From Lantana camara (Eukaryota > Streptophyta > Magnoliopsida > Lamiales > Verbenaceae): a stretch of DNA of 64,000 nt. Numbering within the stretch: position 1 is the stretch's first letter; each line of letters begins with the position of its first letter. Under the pieces are notes generated by a model, which was not told where the DNA came from, did not search any database, and was given only the letters and a program-made list of their open reading frames with translations. Location of the stretch: NCBI GenBank assembly GCA_037501455.1, contig CM074858.1, forward strand, positions 88,386,501-88,450,500, read 5' to 3'. Shown here in pieces: positions 21,527-32,372 of the stretch. The position numbers and the translations under genes are program-made.

Positions 21527-22671
21527 AACCCTCTTGGCCCGATTAACTCGTTTAATCATTTTTAAGCCTCAACTCATGTAACCAAGTTGTTGTGTGTGAC
21601 CCTCTAGGTTCTCAATTCAATTAGCAGTGACCCTAATTAATTAATTCACTAATTAATTAATCAGTCCACAGATTAAACGACCATAGTCTAGCAACAGGTG
21701 TTTAACCCCTAGCTGAATTGGAATGTTCGGATTCGACAGAACCTTTAAGTCATTGATTCATGTGAGATACAATCCTCCTACTTACTATCTCTCAACCAAG
21801 ATCTAGGGCAAGGGAATAATCAGAACCCTAATAATCCGGTCTTAAAGCTAAGTGCATTTCATATCCATTTGATCTCAATCCAAGAAACCCTTTTCTTGAT
21901 GTCTTGATCTACTGCCTTGGCCAAGGACTCCATATGGCATATGAATGACTTACACAATAAGAGATCACCTTGCAAATGCAAGTGTAGGTCCTTTCTTGAT
22001 TCTCATTCACTTTCATGAATCACTTGTGCAGCCCCAGCATAAGCCTTGAATCAGTTGTCTAAGGCGACACCCTTTAAAGCTTATACCTAAGACTACAGAG
22101 TTAACTCATAAAGTGACAAGGAACCTCAAGTCTAAGGATCAATTAATCACATCAATGACTCGTGAGATATTTCCTAATCTGGAAGTTTCCATTTCCTGAA
22201 ATAGAAACTTCCTTTCCCATTTAGGAATGTTCTCACACGGGGCACCTCAGTGAACTTACTTATTAAAGTAAGCACCCTCATGTATCACGCACGTATCAAC
22301 TATACACTTTGCACCTCCATGAAACAAGGTGGTCCTTCTTAAGGGCGTGATCCCACAAGCAAGCCTTAGAGGAGTCAGGTTGACACTCCCACTGTCTGTA
22401 GGACTCATCGGCTTGGAGTATTTTACTAATCATGACTTATGTGATATAGGGCTCGTTTCATGAACCATTTCACCTAAATGGTAGAGTCCTAAAGTCATCA
22501 GGATTAGGGGAGTTCTCATACATGCACAGCTAAAGTAACCGCATACCAAACAAGAGCATATAAAGAAGTGTTGCCTCAATTCGTTATTTTATTCAAAGAT
22601 TGTCTGTGATTACAATAAGGAAAAGCACAAAGCGGATATACAATCGGCTTTCTAGGGCACTATTCCTAACA

Positions 22672-22990
22672 AGAAGGTGCAGCAAATATCAACAATAATC
22701 AGTCACAAACTCGCAGCAGCAGTCCAGACGTGAGCAAGGAAGAAAGAAATTTGAGTTTCTTTCATTAACTCAAGGTTTTCATGAAGTGCAACCATGGTAG
22801 ATCATCATACACTCAAGTAACATGAAATTCATGTATAGAAATGGAACAAATACACCACATATATCATACTTCCAGCTCCAATTCAGAAACGAAACAAGGA
22901 TGTGCTAGAATTCAACAAAATCGCATATAACCCTTACTATTCACTTCCATAGTCATAACTCAATCAATACTAAGCCAAAATCTGAAATCC
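22672..22990 (-). repeat. 5' LTR of the gutted element, segment 2
   Basis: Short piece between the copia element and the solo LTR. It begins with the second AGAAG and ends with AATCC, the target of the solo LTR. No gene. Confidence 0.8.
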
Positions 22991-24359
22991 TGTAACGCCC
23001 CGACTTTTCAGTCGTACAGGTATGACGTATGTGTTTACCAATTTGAGCAAATTAATTGTTTATAAGTGTTTTAAATAATTAATTTTATTATAAATTGTTA
23101 TTATTTTATTTTATTTTATCTTACTTTATTTCGTTAATTAGTATATTTAAATTGATAATTAAGTGTTAATGTTAATTAATTATGTCTTTAATTATATTAA
23201 TTAAATTCCAATTATCGTTGACTTTTTATTTAATTTAAAAATGGAATTTAAACTTTATTCTTTAATTTGAAATGTTATGAATTGTAAGTGTTTTGTGCAT
23301 GAGTGTTTTAATCGCCCTTCGTTCTTATATGATTTGATATCGAAATTTCGTGAAAATTTAGTATGTCGTAGATTTATGTGTTATGAACATGTATATATGC
23401 TCGTTTCATATTTTCGATCTCGTTTAACGTGGTAACGAATTTATTTTGAGTTGCGGAACCAAATCGGGGGGCTAACGGGCAATTAGTGCACCATTGGTTC
23501 CGTTTGTGATATCTTGAGCTCGGGAACTTGGATTCGAGTTCCGTCACCTCCGCTGAACTTGTATCAAAGATTCGGGTTCAATAGAACAAGCCTCATATTT
23601 TTCTAAGCTCGTTTCGACCTCCGAACTTTAACCGAAACTTGTGACGTTCGCCTAAATGACCACCTACCACTATTTTAATCATATCTTGAACCATGGTTAA
23701 CCAAATTGAGCAAGGTTTGAACCCACATGACCCTTACTTAACCCCTGATCAGCCAACTTGACTTTCATTCCATTTCATACTCCAAAACCAATCCAAAAGC
23801 AGTTGCAAACCGAGACCACTTGAAGCTCTAAGAGAAACACTTTTCATTTTCACGTTTTGAGCTCATCTCTCCATCAAATCACTCCAAACTTGAAAGGTAA
23901 GTCCATGAACGTGTGGTGCATCTTCTCCTCTTTCTTATGAATGCTTATTTGCTGATTTTGATGGAGATTTGGAGGTGTATTGGATTTATGATGAATAGTA
24001 AGGGTTTGTGTCCTTTTTATGAATCTTTCATGTTTCCTTGGGATTTCTTTGAATTTAATGCGTGAAATTGGATCTTATGAACTCCATTTAATGTTATATG
24101 AACTTATCTTGCTTGGCAGTTGAGAATTGATGAAGGTACCATTAATGAATTTTATACGAAAATGTCTCCTTTTCCCTCATTGATTTCGGTTGCTGATGCT
24201 GCTTGCTGTGTGGCTATTTTGAGGCTTGTTTGCTGAGTATTTGTTGCCCTTTATTTTCTTTATTTTGGTGGCTTGATGGTTGGTAGAAAGCTTGTTCATC
24301 CCTTGCCCTGTTCTTGCGCGAAGAACTGCTGCTGCCGCTGCTCTGTTTCTGTAGAAACA

Positions 24360-24485
24360 CTCTCCTCGGGCGGGGAGAGTTTGAACGGGAAGGGTCCCCG
24401 GGCGGGGACACCTTGTGCAGAAGGCGTCTGTATTACCTTCCCCGGCCGGGGAAGGTCTGTGAAGGAATTCTCCCCGGGCGGGGAG
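24360..24485. repeat. Four GC-rich palindromes in solo LTR E
   Basis: Units at 24360-24379, 24394-24409, 24435-24456 (a perfect 22-bp palindrome centred on CCCCGGCCGGGG) and 24470-24485. All share a CCCCGGSCGGGG-type core, but the outer bases change on both arms together (for example CTCT/AGAG, GT/AC, ACCTT/AAGGT). Confidence 0.85.
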
Positions 24486-24534
24486 CTCCCTTCTTGGAAC
24501 TTCTTGCTGCTGCAACTTTCCCCTGACCTGCTGC

Positions 24535-24719
24535 CTATGATGCACGGACACGGACACGGCGACACGGACACGACACGACACGGATACGGCGACACGGATT
24601 TTTTTTTGAATTTCCCACGTAAGGAGTGTCAGACACGGTGTCGGACACGAGTGTCCGACACGACACGGCATGACACGACACGACAAAATGATATTTTTAG
24701 AAGTGTCCGTGCATCATAG
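24535..24719. mobile_element. 185-bp hAT-type MITE
   Basis: Perfect 17-bp terminal inverted repeats CTATGATGCACGGACAC and a perfect 8-bp TSD CCTGCTGC (24527-24534, 24720-24727). The interior is dominated by GACACG/CACGGA words around a poly-T stretch. Non-coding; the hAT assignment follows from the 8-bp TSD. Confidence 0.9.
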
Positions 24720-25001
24720 CCTGCTGCTTCTTCTTTCTTTTCTTTTGCTGCTGTTATGTATTGCATATGTGTGTATAATTATGTAGCCGCTGCCTTCTCT
24801 TTCTTGCCGTAATAATTGTATATATATATATATATTGCATGCGTATTGTGGTGTGTGTGTTTATTATATTGAATGTGGCTGCATGTATTTTATTGTATAT
24901 ATATATACAATTTATGAATTACTTTTATGCATGCATGTTTGTGAATCTTAATATATTTTGTATAGATACATGCATGCATGCTACGTGAACATATAAATGT
25001 A

Positions 25002-25011
<10 letters not shown>

Positions 25012-25052
<41 letters not shown>
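25012..25052. repeat. (TA)n microsatellite
   Basis: About 41 bp of uninterrupted TA within solo LTR E, preceded by a short TG run. Confidence 0.95.
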
Positions 25053-25055
<3 letters not shown>

Positions 25056-26746
25056 GTATTATTTGATTTATTTCAATTATAGAATTTAATTATTATCTCT
25101 TTCGCGTTATTTAATTTCCGATCATGACTTGAACATTTTTATGTGTCTATTTTCTAATTGTAAACATGAAATAGTATGTGTTATGATTGTTATATGAAAT
25201 TCTTGGATTGAATTGATATGAAATGTGAAATTATGAACTTGAATAAATTTGAACGCTTCCTTGAATGAATGAATTGCTTGTTTATATGCCTTAAAGGCAT
25301 AAATCGTGCACATGAACGTCTCCATGACATAATATTATCTCTTATGCCTATCATATCATACTCATTTCATTGTCGTGCGTCATATATGGTTCATTTGGAG
25401 TCCTGAGTCTCACGAGTACATCACATTGTCCTTTTTACAGTTTTCTCCAGGGCGGAGACGTGCCGAGTCCATAGGTTACTTTCAAGCGTTCTTTTCTTCT
25501 TAGTATTGTTCGGTAAGGTGTAACAGGTGGGTTTCTCTTCTATTAGTTACAATGAGCCGATATATCCCTTATGTGAAAGTTTTGAGCCAAAGTATTATAA
25601 TTATATATCGAGTCTTTTCAAAAGAGTCAATGAATTCCAACGTAAAGCCCTTCTTTTATATATTCCCACCTTATGATTTTGGGCGTGGACATGATTGAAT
25701 ATACGGGCCCAGGGACTTAGTGCAAGTGGCGATCCGGGGAGGCAAGGGCCGACGGTGATCCCTTGTACTAGTCCCACCACATTGACGGTGATACTGGCCC
25801 TCGCTAGGAGATTAGCGAGGAATGGGAGCTGAGTGCCCTTGGGGGACTCATGTACCCCCATTGGCCCATGTATGGACCGGTGGTCGGGTCTTGCTAACCC
25901 ATCCACCACCCGGAGGAAAAAGGTGTAAGTGTTTTTATGCATGATATGATTATGATTATGAACAAATATGTATGAATGTGTATGATCGTTAATATAAAGA
26001 CTGAATCGATATGCACACACGAAGAGTAGGTTGGAGATATTCGCCCACCCGCCAAGGCTCACGTAATGACCTCATGAATGATTATGAATGAATGAATTTG
26101 ATAGTTGTAATCCCGAGCGTTGTCTTCCTTTGTTTTACCCATTTGGGAAATATCTTAAAAAACTCGCACGGGATTATAGCTTGCATATGTGGGTGTTTAA
26201 ATTCGGTGATATTATATATGTTATTCCCTGTTTTATGCCCACCATTCTCTTATAGACTGAACCCGACTTTGTTTTCAGTTCTTTGCGGGTTTTGGAGTGC
26301 TAGGCGGGATGTTGAGTCTGTCGAGTCGTGTGGCTCAGTTGGAGTCTTTTCACACGCATATTTTCAGTTGTATAAGTTACATTAAAGAGTACATAAATGT
26401 TATGATTATGATGTATTGATTCGGGACAGGCTTCTAGGGATAGACTGAGCCCGTGATTCATGCTCTATGATTTATGTTTTATGTTTGGAAATTTCGGGAC
26501 TAGGTATTTATGCTAGTTGATCCTGTTAATTACTACTTGAACTTATGATTGATCACATGTCCTGCTTCCGCACTCGCATTTAATTCATGAGCTTGTTTAA
26601 TTGGTTTCGAGGTTCTAGCTCCCGCCTAGCCTAGTGTGTGAGTGAGTCCCCGTTCGCCGTGATTCGGCTCGTGTATGGACTCTCCATTTCATATGCGGGT
26701 CGGGTCGCGGTGCAGGGGATGTGGGGCTTTCCGTTGGGGCGCTACA

Positions 26747-27592
26747 AATCCATAGATTAAAATGACCACAAGTGAATGGATAAAACAATCATAAACTTAC
26801 CTCTTGAATTTGGTTGAGTTTGGAGCTCAAAATCTCTCAAAAAGGAAAAGTGGCGAAAATGGAGACTAAAATTCAAACTTTGGCTGAGCTTATCTTCTTC
26901 TCTATGAGTATGGTTCGAAATGGAGAGGATAGGATCAGATAGAGGCTTAAACTAGGGTCACATACAGTCAAACCATGGTTAATTTGGTCCAGTATGGAGT
27001 AAGTTATGAGTAAAATGGCTAAGTGTGGCAAATCTACGGCCGAGGCTCGTTTTGGTTGAATTTGGAGGTCCAAACGTGCTTAGAAAAATATAAGGCTTAT
27101 TCCATTAAATCCGAATCTTCGATACAAGTTCAACGAAGGTGATGAAACTCAAATCCGAGTTCCCGAGCTCAAGTTATGACACCCGGAACCAAAGGTGCGC
27201 TAAATGTTCTTTAGCCCCTTTTTGGTTCCATTGAACAAAATAAAATTCGTTACCACATCAAACGAGATCGAAAACATGAAACAAGCATATAGACATGTTC
27301 ATAACACATAAATCTACGACATACTAAATTTTCACAAAATTTTGGAATCAAATCAAGTAGGAACGACACGCGATCAAAACATATATGTGCATAACATTCA
27401 AGAATTCATTTAAATTTCAAATATTCATAAAACAAAAATTAATTTTAACGATATAATAATAATAACTAAAGAAGAATAATTAATTATAATTACCATCAAA
27501 ATAAATAATTAATCATTTAATTAAATAATTTAATTGCGCAATTAATATACACATACGTCATACTTGTACAATTGAAAAATCAGGGCATTACA
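26747..27592 (-). repeat. 5' LTR of the gutted element, segment 3 (promoter-distal start)
   Basis: Carries the LTR start TGTAATGCCC on the minus strand at 27592. The sequence resembles the first part of solo LTR E in reverse (compare about 23230-23930), confirming that these are the same LTR family. No gene. Confidence 0.8.
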
Positions 27593-28872
27593 CACCACCA
27601 CCGCCGCATGCCACTGCGTCACCACCTTCAGCCCTTCATGACGCCAGTGCCTCACTCCATTCCGTCTCCCAAGCAGTCTGCGGTTCGCGCCCCACCGCAA
27701 GCCACCGAACGCGACCGTCGTCGCCCTTTTCCAATCCGCCGGCGAATCTGAGATTGGTGAAGCTAATGTTCTGTTTTTCAGATTTAGATTTCCTTCCCTC
27801 ATTTGTGAGTTTGTTTGATTAATGGGTAGTTCTAAACTTCTCTACTTGTTTTGCTTAATATGTATGGATATTAGATTCATTCCCTCATTTGTGTTAATTT
27901 CTAATGCTTATGGCTAAAAAAAGTACTCAATCTTAGCAATTTCTCTACTGTCTTTGATTTATCGAGGTTCCTAAAATGAAGGGCCTCTGATTTTTCTCAT
28001 TTTTTTTTGTTTTAATTGTATTTTTTGGACTATTGTTTGTAGAGATGGGAAGGTATATTTTCCACCCAAATGATGAAATATTTCTTACAGAAATCCTACA
28101 CAGGGGAGTCCTTGTTGGCTCGCGAGCCGGCTCGGAAATCTCGAACCAAGGCCCGAGCCAGAATGTACTAGCTTGCTGGCTCGCAAAAAAGAGCTAAGGC
28201 TCGGCTCGGCTCGGCTCGACTCGGCTCGTTGTCATGCCTAGTCATGCTAAACTATTTTATGTTCATTATTACATGTTTTTGTTATGAATGTTTATCATTG
28301 AATATATTGGGATTATTTTGCTGGAAGAATTAGGTTTTTGTAGAAGAAATGTGCTTATTATCATAGAAAACATGGAGGTTGCATTGTTTGGTTGATTTTT
28401 TCATGTTTCTATTAATATATGTAGGCAAAACAAAATGGAGAAAACTGTCCTAACGGTCAAAAACTTTTCCAACAGCTATATTTGCAAACAAATAAAAATT
28501 TCAGTTTACACCCAACTAATATATAACAAATGACACCCACACAAGTAACAAAATTTACAAAGGATGAACTTGGTATTAAAAAAATATCTATCAAAACAAA
28601 GGTATAATGGTAAATTCAAATCATAAAATTTATAAATAATTTTAACGGAAAAATAATCAAGTATAATTTCAAAATTTTGAAAGGGAACAAACGGTAACAA
28701 AATGATTAACACAGATCTAACTGTAATATCATAAATTCCGACGGAATCCAAGTGTAATTCACCCAAAACTTTTAAAAAATTCAAATAATTGTATTTGTAT
28801 CATTATATAATATAATTCTATCGACATATATTTAGGCTATCACTTAACAATAATATTTATATTTATATGTTA
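27593..28872. other. Old spacer with gene-like GC-rich start and GGCTCG stretch
   Basis: 27593-27790 continues the leader-like sequence of 5515-5599 and is GC-rich with CCGCC and CACC words, like a short captured exon, but no conserved protein is recognised. 28112-28240 is GGCTCG-rich, resembling the ends of the MITE at 6980. 28250-28872 is AT-rich without recognisable features. Confidence 0.4.
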
Positions 28873-29546
28873 TGATAGTGCCAAAAAAATAAGTTAAGGG
28901 ACTCGTTCCCTCTCTAGCTCCTAAATATTATGTTTCCTTATCACGTTCCCCCTTTCTCATTCCCTCTTATGTGCTCCCCTTTCGTGTTCCCTTCTATGTG
29001 CTCCCCTTTAGCACTCAAGCATTGAGTTCCCCGTTAGGCTCAAGTATCGCGCTCCCCTGTTTCGCTCAAGCATTCCCCGCATATCCCTAACGCGCATTCC
29101 CTCGTTGCGGGTTCCCTAATAGCCGTTCCCTGACTTGGTCTATAACGTGTTCTGCTCCCCTCAGGTCGAGCTAAGCACATTCAGCCCCCCAGCGTGGCGG
29201 TTACCCATGAGCACACGCCTTCTAACCAACTAATGCATGATCCCGTAAAATTCGCGCGCCACCTAAACCTAACTTAAACGGTATATAAACTCATATTTCA
29301 TCATACCTCAGGTACGCACACTTTTACATACTGAACCTCTACCCATTTTTCCGGTCATGTCTCTTTTTACCTGAGACAACCTCATTGTCATGAGCGTTGG
29401 GGTACCTACTCGAGAAGCAATTCCGGCCTGGTATTCTTATGTTGTTATTGATCTTCACAGGTTGAAGAATCCACATTTTGGCTGATTTGTTGGAGATTCG
29501 GAGCCAATTTCATTCGTTCTAAGGCAATCAATTTTCGCCATCATCA
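28873..29546 (+). repeat. 5' LTR of the gypsy remnant (674 bp)
   Basis: Its first half is a degenerate run of TTCCC/CTCCCC words spaced by 10-20 bp. TATA element TATATAAA at 29282-29289. It matches 46944-47612, including a TATA at 47347-47354. Confidence 0.85.
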
Positions 29547-29549
29547 CTT

Positions 29550-29567
29550 TGGTACCGTCTGTGGGAA
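29550..29567 (+). promoter_or_regulatory. Primer-binding site of the gypsy remnant
   Basis: TGGTACCGTCTGTGGGAA directly after the LTR. It differs at two positions from the PBS of the complete Tat element (61602-61620), so both use the same tRNA type. Confidence 0.75.
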
Positions 29568-29658
29568 ACCACCAATGACCGGTCCGATGACCGTAGCCGC
29601 AGCGAGCGTAGCACCAGCTTACCGCCGAGACTATCCCCAACTCGAGTAAGTCAACCGA

Positions 29659-31277
29659 ATGTGGACGTGTTGCGCTGTCTGCCGTCGGCATTTTCGCAAA
29701 AGAAAAACTGCACTGGAGCCACCGTGGGCTTTAGCATCCCCGTGCAGCACGGTAAGCTTGAACCCAATGCTATTGAACTCATTTTTGGTTAACCCATTTT
29801 TGGGACTTCAAAACAGAACGCAAGCTCAGACTGGAGGAGTGCATACCACCATCGCTCCCACTCGCACTACCATCCCATCGAGAGAAACGGAACTCGTGGC
29901 CAACCGGATGCTACAAGAGGTATCACCCGTTCGGATAGAAGCCTCACCTGATCGTAACGTGGCAGCTCCCCATGTAGCGGGACCGAGCCGAGTGAACGAT
30001 CCTTTCCCAACCCGAATGAGGACGACCAAGCTCCATTTGTGAAACTTGATGGAAAACCGCATGTGGTGGACAAGGAGGAACTGGATCCTCTCAATCCCGC
30101 TCAACACGTTGAAAATCGAGCGGGAAGGGGAGAGCATAACTGCCTCACTCAATTGGAAGTGGAGAACCTGAACTTGCACGCTTCCTTGAGCAAGATCGTG
30201 GAAGGATCTCAGCTTGGCGATCAAGGAAAAGCTCATCACTGGCTCGCACAACGTCGAGATAAGGAGGTGGTCGACAAGCCCCCATGTTATCCAACCCAAG
30301 GCGATCGGGAAAGGCCCAATCGAACCCTCCTCTCGTCGAAGGAATATATGACCTCGAAGATCAAGGGCTGAGCGAGCTTCGCCACTTTGCGAGGTGATTC
30401 TGATTGTCTGAGCGAGAAATTCTAAGGTTCACACCAATGTGCCTCACTATGACGGTACGGGTGATCTCGAGGAGTACCTGAATGCGTTCAAGCACATCAT
30501 GCACTTATATGAGCACTCGTTGGACTTCTGGTGCAAAGTATTCATCACTTCTCTCTCGGGAACTACTTTTGATTGGTTCAAGTAGCTTCCCCCAAGTTTG
30601 ATTCGGAGCTTTGATGACTTATGCAAACAATTCGACAATCATTTTACCCCACTGAAAGTGTCCAAGCTCCCCACTACATATCTCTGGAATGTTGAACAGG
30701 CTCCTACGAAACTTTATGGAAGTAATTCACTCATTTTGGCGCTGAGCTCACTAAAGTTGAAACCCCATCAGCTGACTTTTTGAGGCATGCAATTTACCAA
30801 GAGCTCAATAAATCAAGAAACAGTAGGGAGTGCGGAGATGCTGTTATCCGCCAAAAGCCTAAGGACATGATTCAGCTTTGAAAGATAGCAAGTGAATACA
30901 TGGAACAGGAGGACATGTCGCCCATGAGACAAGCACACAACCATGATAGGCCGAGGACCTCCAACCGAGAGGAACGTAGAGAAAAACAAGCGGGACTCGA
31001 TCCTGGGGAACCGCAAGTTGATCTCACCAAACGTAACTCCAAGATTCTGAACATTGTTGGTTCGAAGATGTTCCAGAAGCCTTGCCCAATACCCTTCAAC
31101 AAGTATTGTGCGTTCCATCAACAGAACGAGCACGACACGGATAAATGCATCTACTCTGAAAAGGAGATCCAACGCATGGTAGCTGGCGGCAAACTATCAG
31201 AATTCGTTAAGTCCATGGATCAAAATCATAGAAAGCGAGGAGATAGAGCTCGCTCTTACTCACGCAGCCCTTGCTAA
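29659..31277 (+). pseudogene. Broken gag of the gypsy remnant
   Basis: The retrotransposon gag domain is recognisable: NVPHYDGTGDLEEYLNAFKH (about 30430), then FITSLSGTTFDWFK, a stop at about 30583, then LPPSLIRSFDDLCKQF. A frameshift follows near 30720, a stop near 30880, then EYMEQEDMSPMRQ and a zinc-knuckle-like YCAFHQQNEHDTDKC (about 31105-31150). The upstream part (29659-30371) is in two frames and poorly conserved. It ends abruptly at the LTR 31290-46939. Gag would form the particle that packages the RNA; this copy cannot. Confidence 0.8.
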
Positions 31278-32372
31278 TAGGGCATGAAATGTAACACCCC
31301 GCACGGTGGGTCACCACATCCCCCGTACTAAAGCCTAATCCACATACGAGATGAAAGCCCATACATGAACCAAGCAGAGGCGAACGGGAGACAGACAGAC
31401 TCACACCTAAGCTAGGAGGGACGTAGACCCTGACTTTAAAATCAAACAACAAGAGTAAAGCGAAAGCGAAAGCACTCAAACAAATAAAAACATGAAAGAA
31501 CAGTTGACGGGTTCAACTAGCATAGATACCTAACCCCGAATTCAAACATAAATCATAAATCATAATCAACAGGTTCAAACTATCCCTTGAAACCTGTCCC
31601 GAAATCGTATCATAACAAAATGAAACATAAATATATTCCTTAATTCGAACAAAGTCATACAACGTACCCAAACATATAACTGAATACAAAGTACGAATGC
31701 AAAGACGTCAACTCAAAAGAAAGACTCAACAAGACGACCAACTCCAAGGATTCGACTCAAGACATCTAGCTCGAACTCCGAAGCAGACCTACAAACTAAA
31801 AACGTTGGGGAGGGAGAGGGTCAGTCATACTAACTGAGTGAAGCGCTACCCACACACACCTATATATATATAAGAGCACAACACGTTAAAATCATAATGT
31901 TCATGAACCCGGTGATATTTTTTGCACGCCAAAACATTTGCCCGTGATATACATATAGGGGTTACTTAGCAAACAAAACCAAACATAACTTAACTAATAA
32001 ATATCATATCATACGTTTCGTATCAATTCATATCATTCATAACATATCTTATTAAATACTTCCACATTTTTTCTTAATTTAAGAGTCTATCCCCGTTTCA
32101 CAAACCATAATGAAACATACGTACAAAACTCGGAGGGTACGAGTATCATAATCCAACCTCCACTTCATATCATATCATATCGAAAACAAAACGAAACAAA
32201 ATATTAACGTACATACGTAACATACCTCCGACACTCCCATGACGGAAGGGTGTATATCCCCTAGCCATCTATACATATATGTGTGGGTCGTGAGTGCATA
32301 ACTCTCACGCCCGAGGATTCCTTCCCCTAACCAAACCTCCTGGTGGACTTCGGGTCGATCCTATGTGGAGAC

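Larger units (their letters stand above)
12550..22671 (-). mobile_element. Complete, young Ty1/copia element
   Basis: 10,122 bp bounded by TGTTGG...CCTAACA and a perfect TSD AGAAG (12545-12549 and 22672-22676). Order on the minus strand: 5' LTR 22671-20715, initiator-Met PBS, 2.2-kb leader, one 1306-codon gag-pol frame, polypurine tract, 3' LTR 14536-12550. The LTRs differ by about seven substitutions and a 30-bp repeat-unit difference in roughly 1.96 kb, so the insertion is recent. Every cis element and domain needed for autonomy can be seen. It inserted into the 5' LTR of the older 5600-27592 element. A decayed second copy is at 32373-42354. Confidence 0.95.
20715..22671 (-). repeat. 5' LTR of the young copia element (1957 bp)
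   Basis: Supplies the promoter for the genomic RNA. Starts TGTTAGGAATAG at 22671 and ends CCAACA at 20715. TATA element near 21101-21108 on the minus strand, so transcription should start around 21070, making U3 about 1.6 kb and R-U5 about 0.36 kb. Confidence 0.95.
22991..26746 (+). mobile_element. Solo LTR, Tekay-like family (copy E), inside a relative's LTR
   Basis: TGTAACGCCCC...GGGGCGCTACA with a perfect TSD AATCC (22986-22990, 26747-26751). It belongs to the same subfamily as the LTR it landed in but has the opposite orientation; its 3' half matches 5600-6970 and 9930-11300 in reverse. It contains palindromes at 24360-24485, a 185-bp MITE (24535-24719), a TA microsatellite, hairpin TCTCC/GGAGA (25444-25458) and complementary pair 26299-26309 / 26620-26630. 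Without the MITE and one TSD copy it is about 3.56 kb. No PBS or coding sequence. Confidence 0.9.
5600..27592 (-). mobile_element. Gutted Tekay-like LTR element hosting nested insertions
   Basis: Identical 5-bp flanks CACCA at 5595-5599 and 27593-27597 define one insertion. On the minus strand the 5' LTR starts TGTAATGCCC at 27592 and ends at 9930; the PBS is at 9910-9921; the internal region is 7691-9929; the 3' LTR runs down to 5600. The 5' LTR is interrupted by the copia element 12550-22671 and the solo LTR 22991-26746; without them it is about 3.78 kb. The 3' LTR stops matching at about 7690, so its promoter-side half and the coding region were deleted together. No gag or pol motif survives. 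The lineage call (chromovirus, Tekay-like) rests on LTR ends and the initiator-Met PBS only. Confidence 0.8.

Noticed and set aside
24177..24719. Overlapping frames on both strands around the palindromes and MITE in solo LTR E
   Set aside because: They run across a MITE insertion and palindromes, and no related frame is maintained in sister LTRs.
28430..28790. Possible inverted-repeat MITE, because TTTACACCC and GTGTAATTCACCC words look like MITE ends
   Set aside because: The two sides do not pair as arms and no target duplication is visible.
29826..30299. 157-codon minus-strand frame opposite the gypsy gag remnant
   Set aside because: Antisense shadow of degraded gag; no supporting features.
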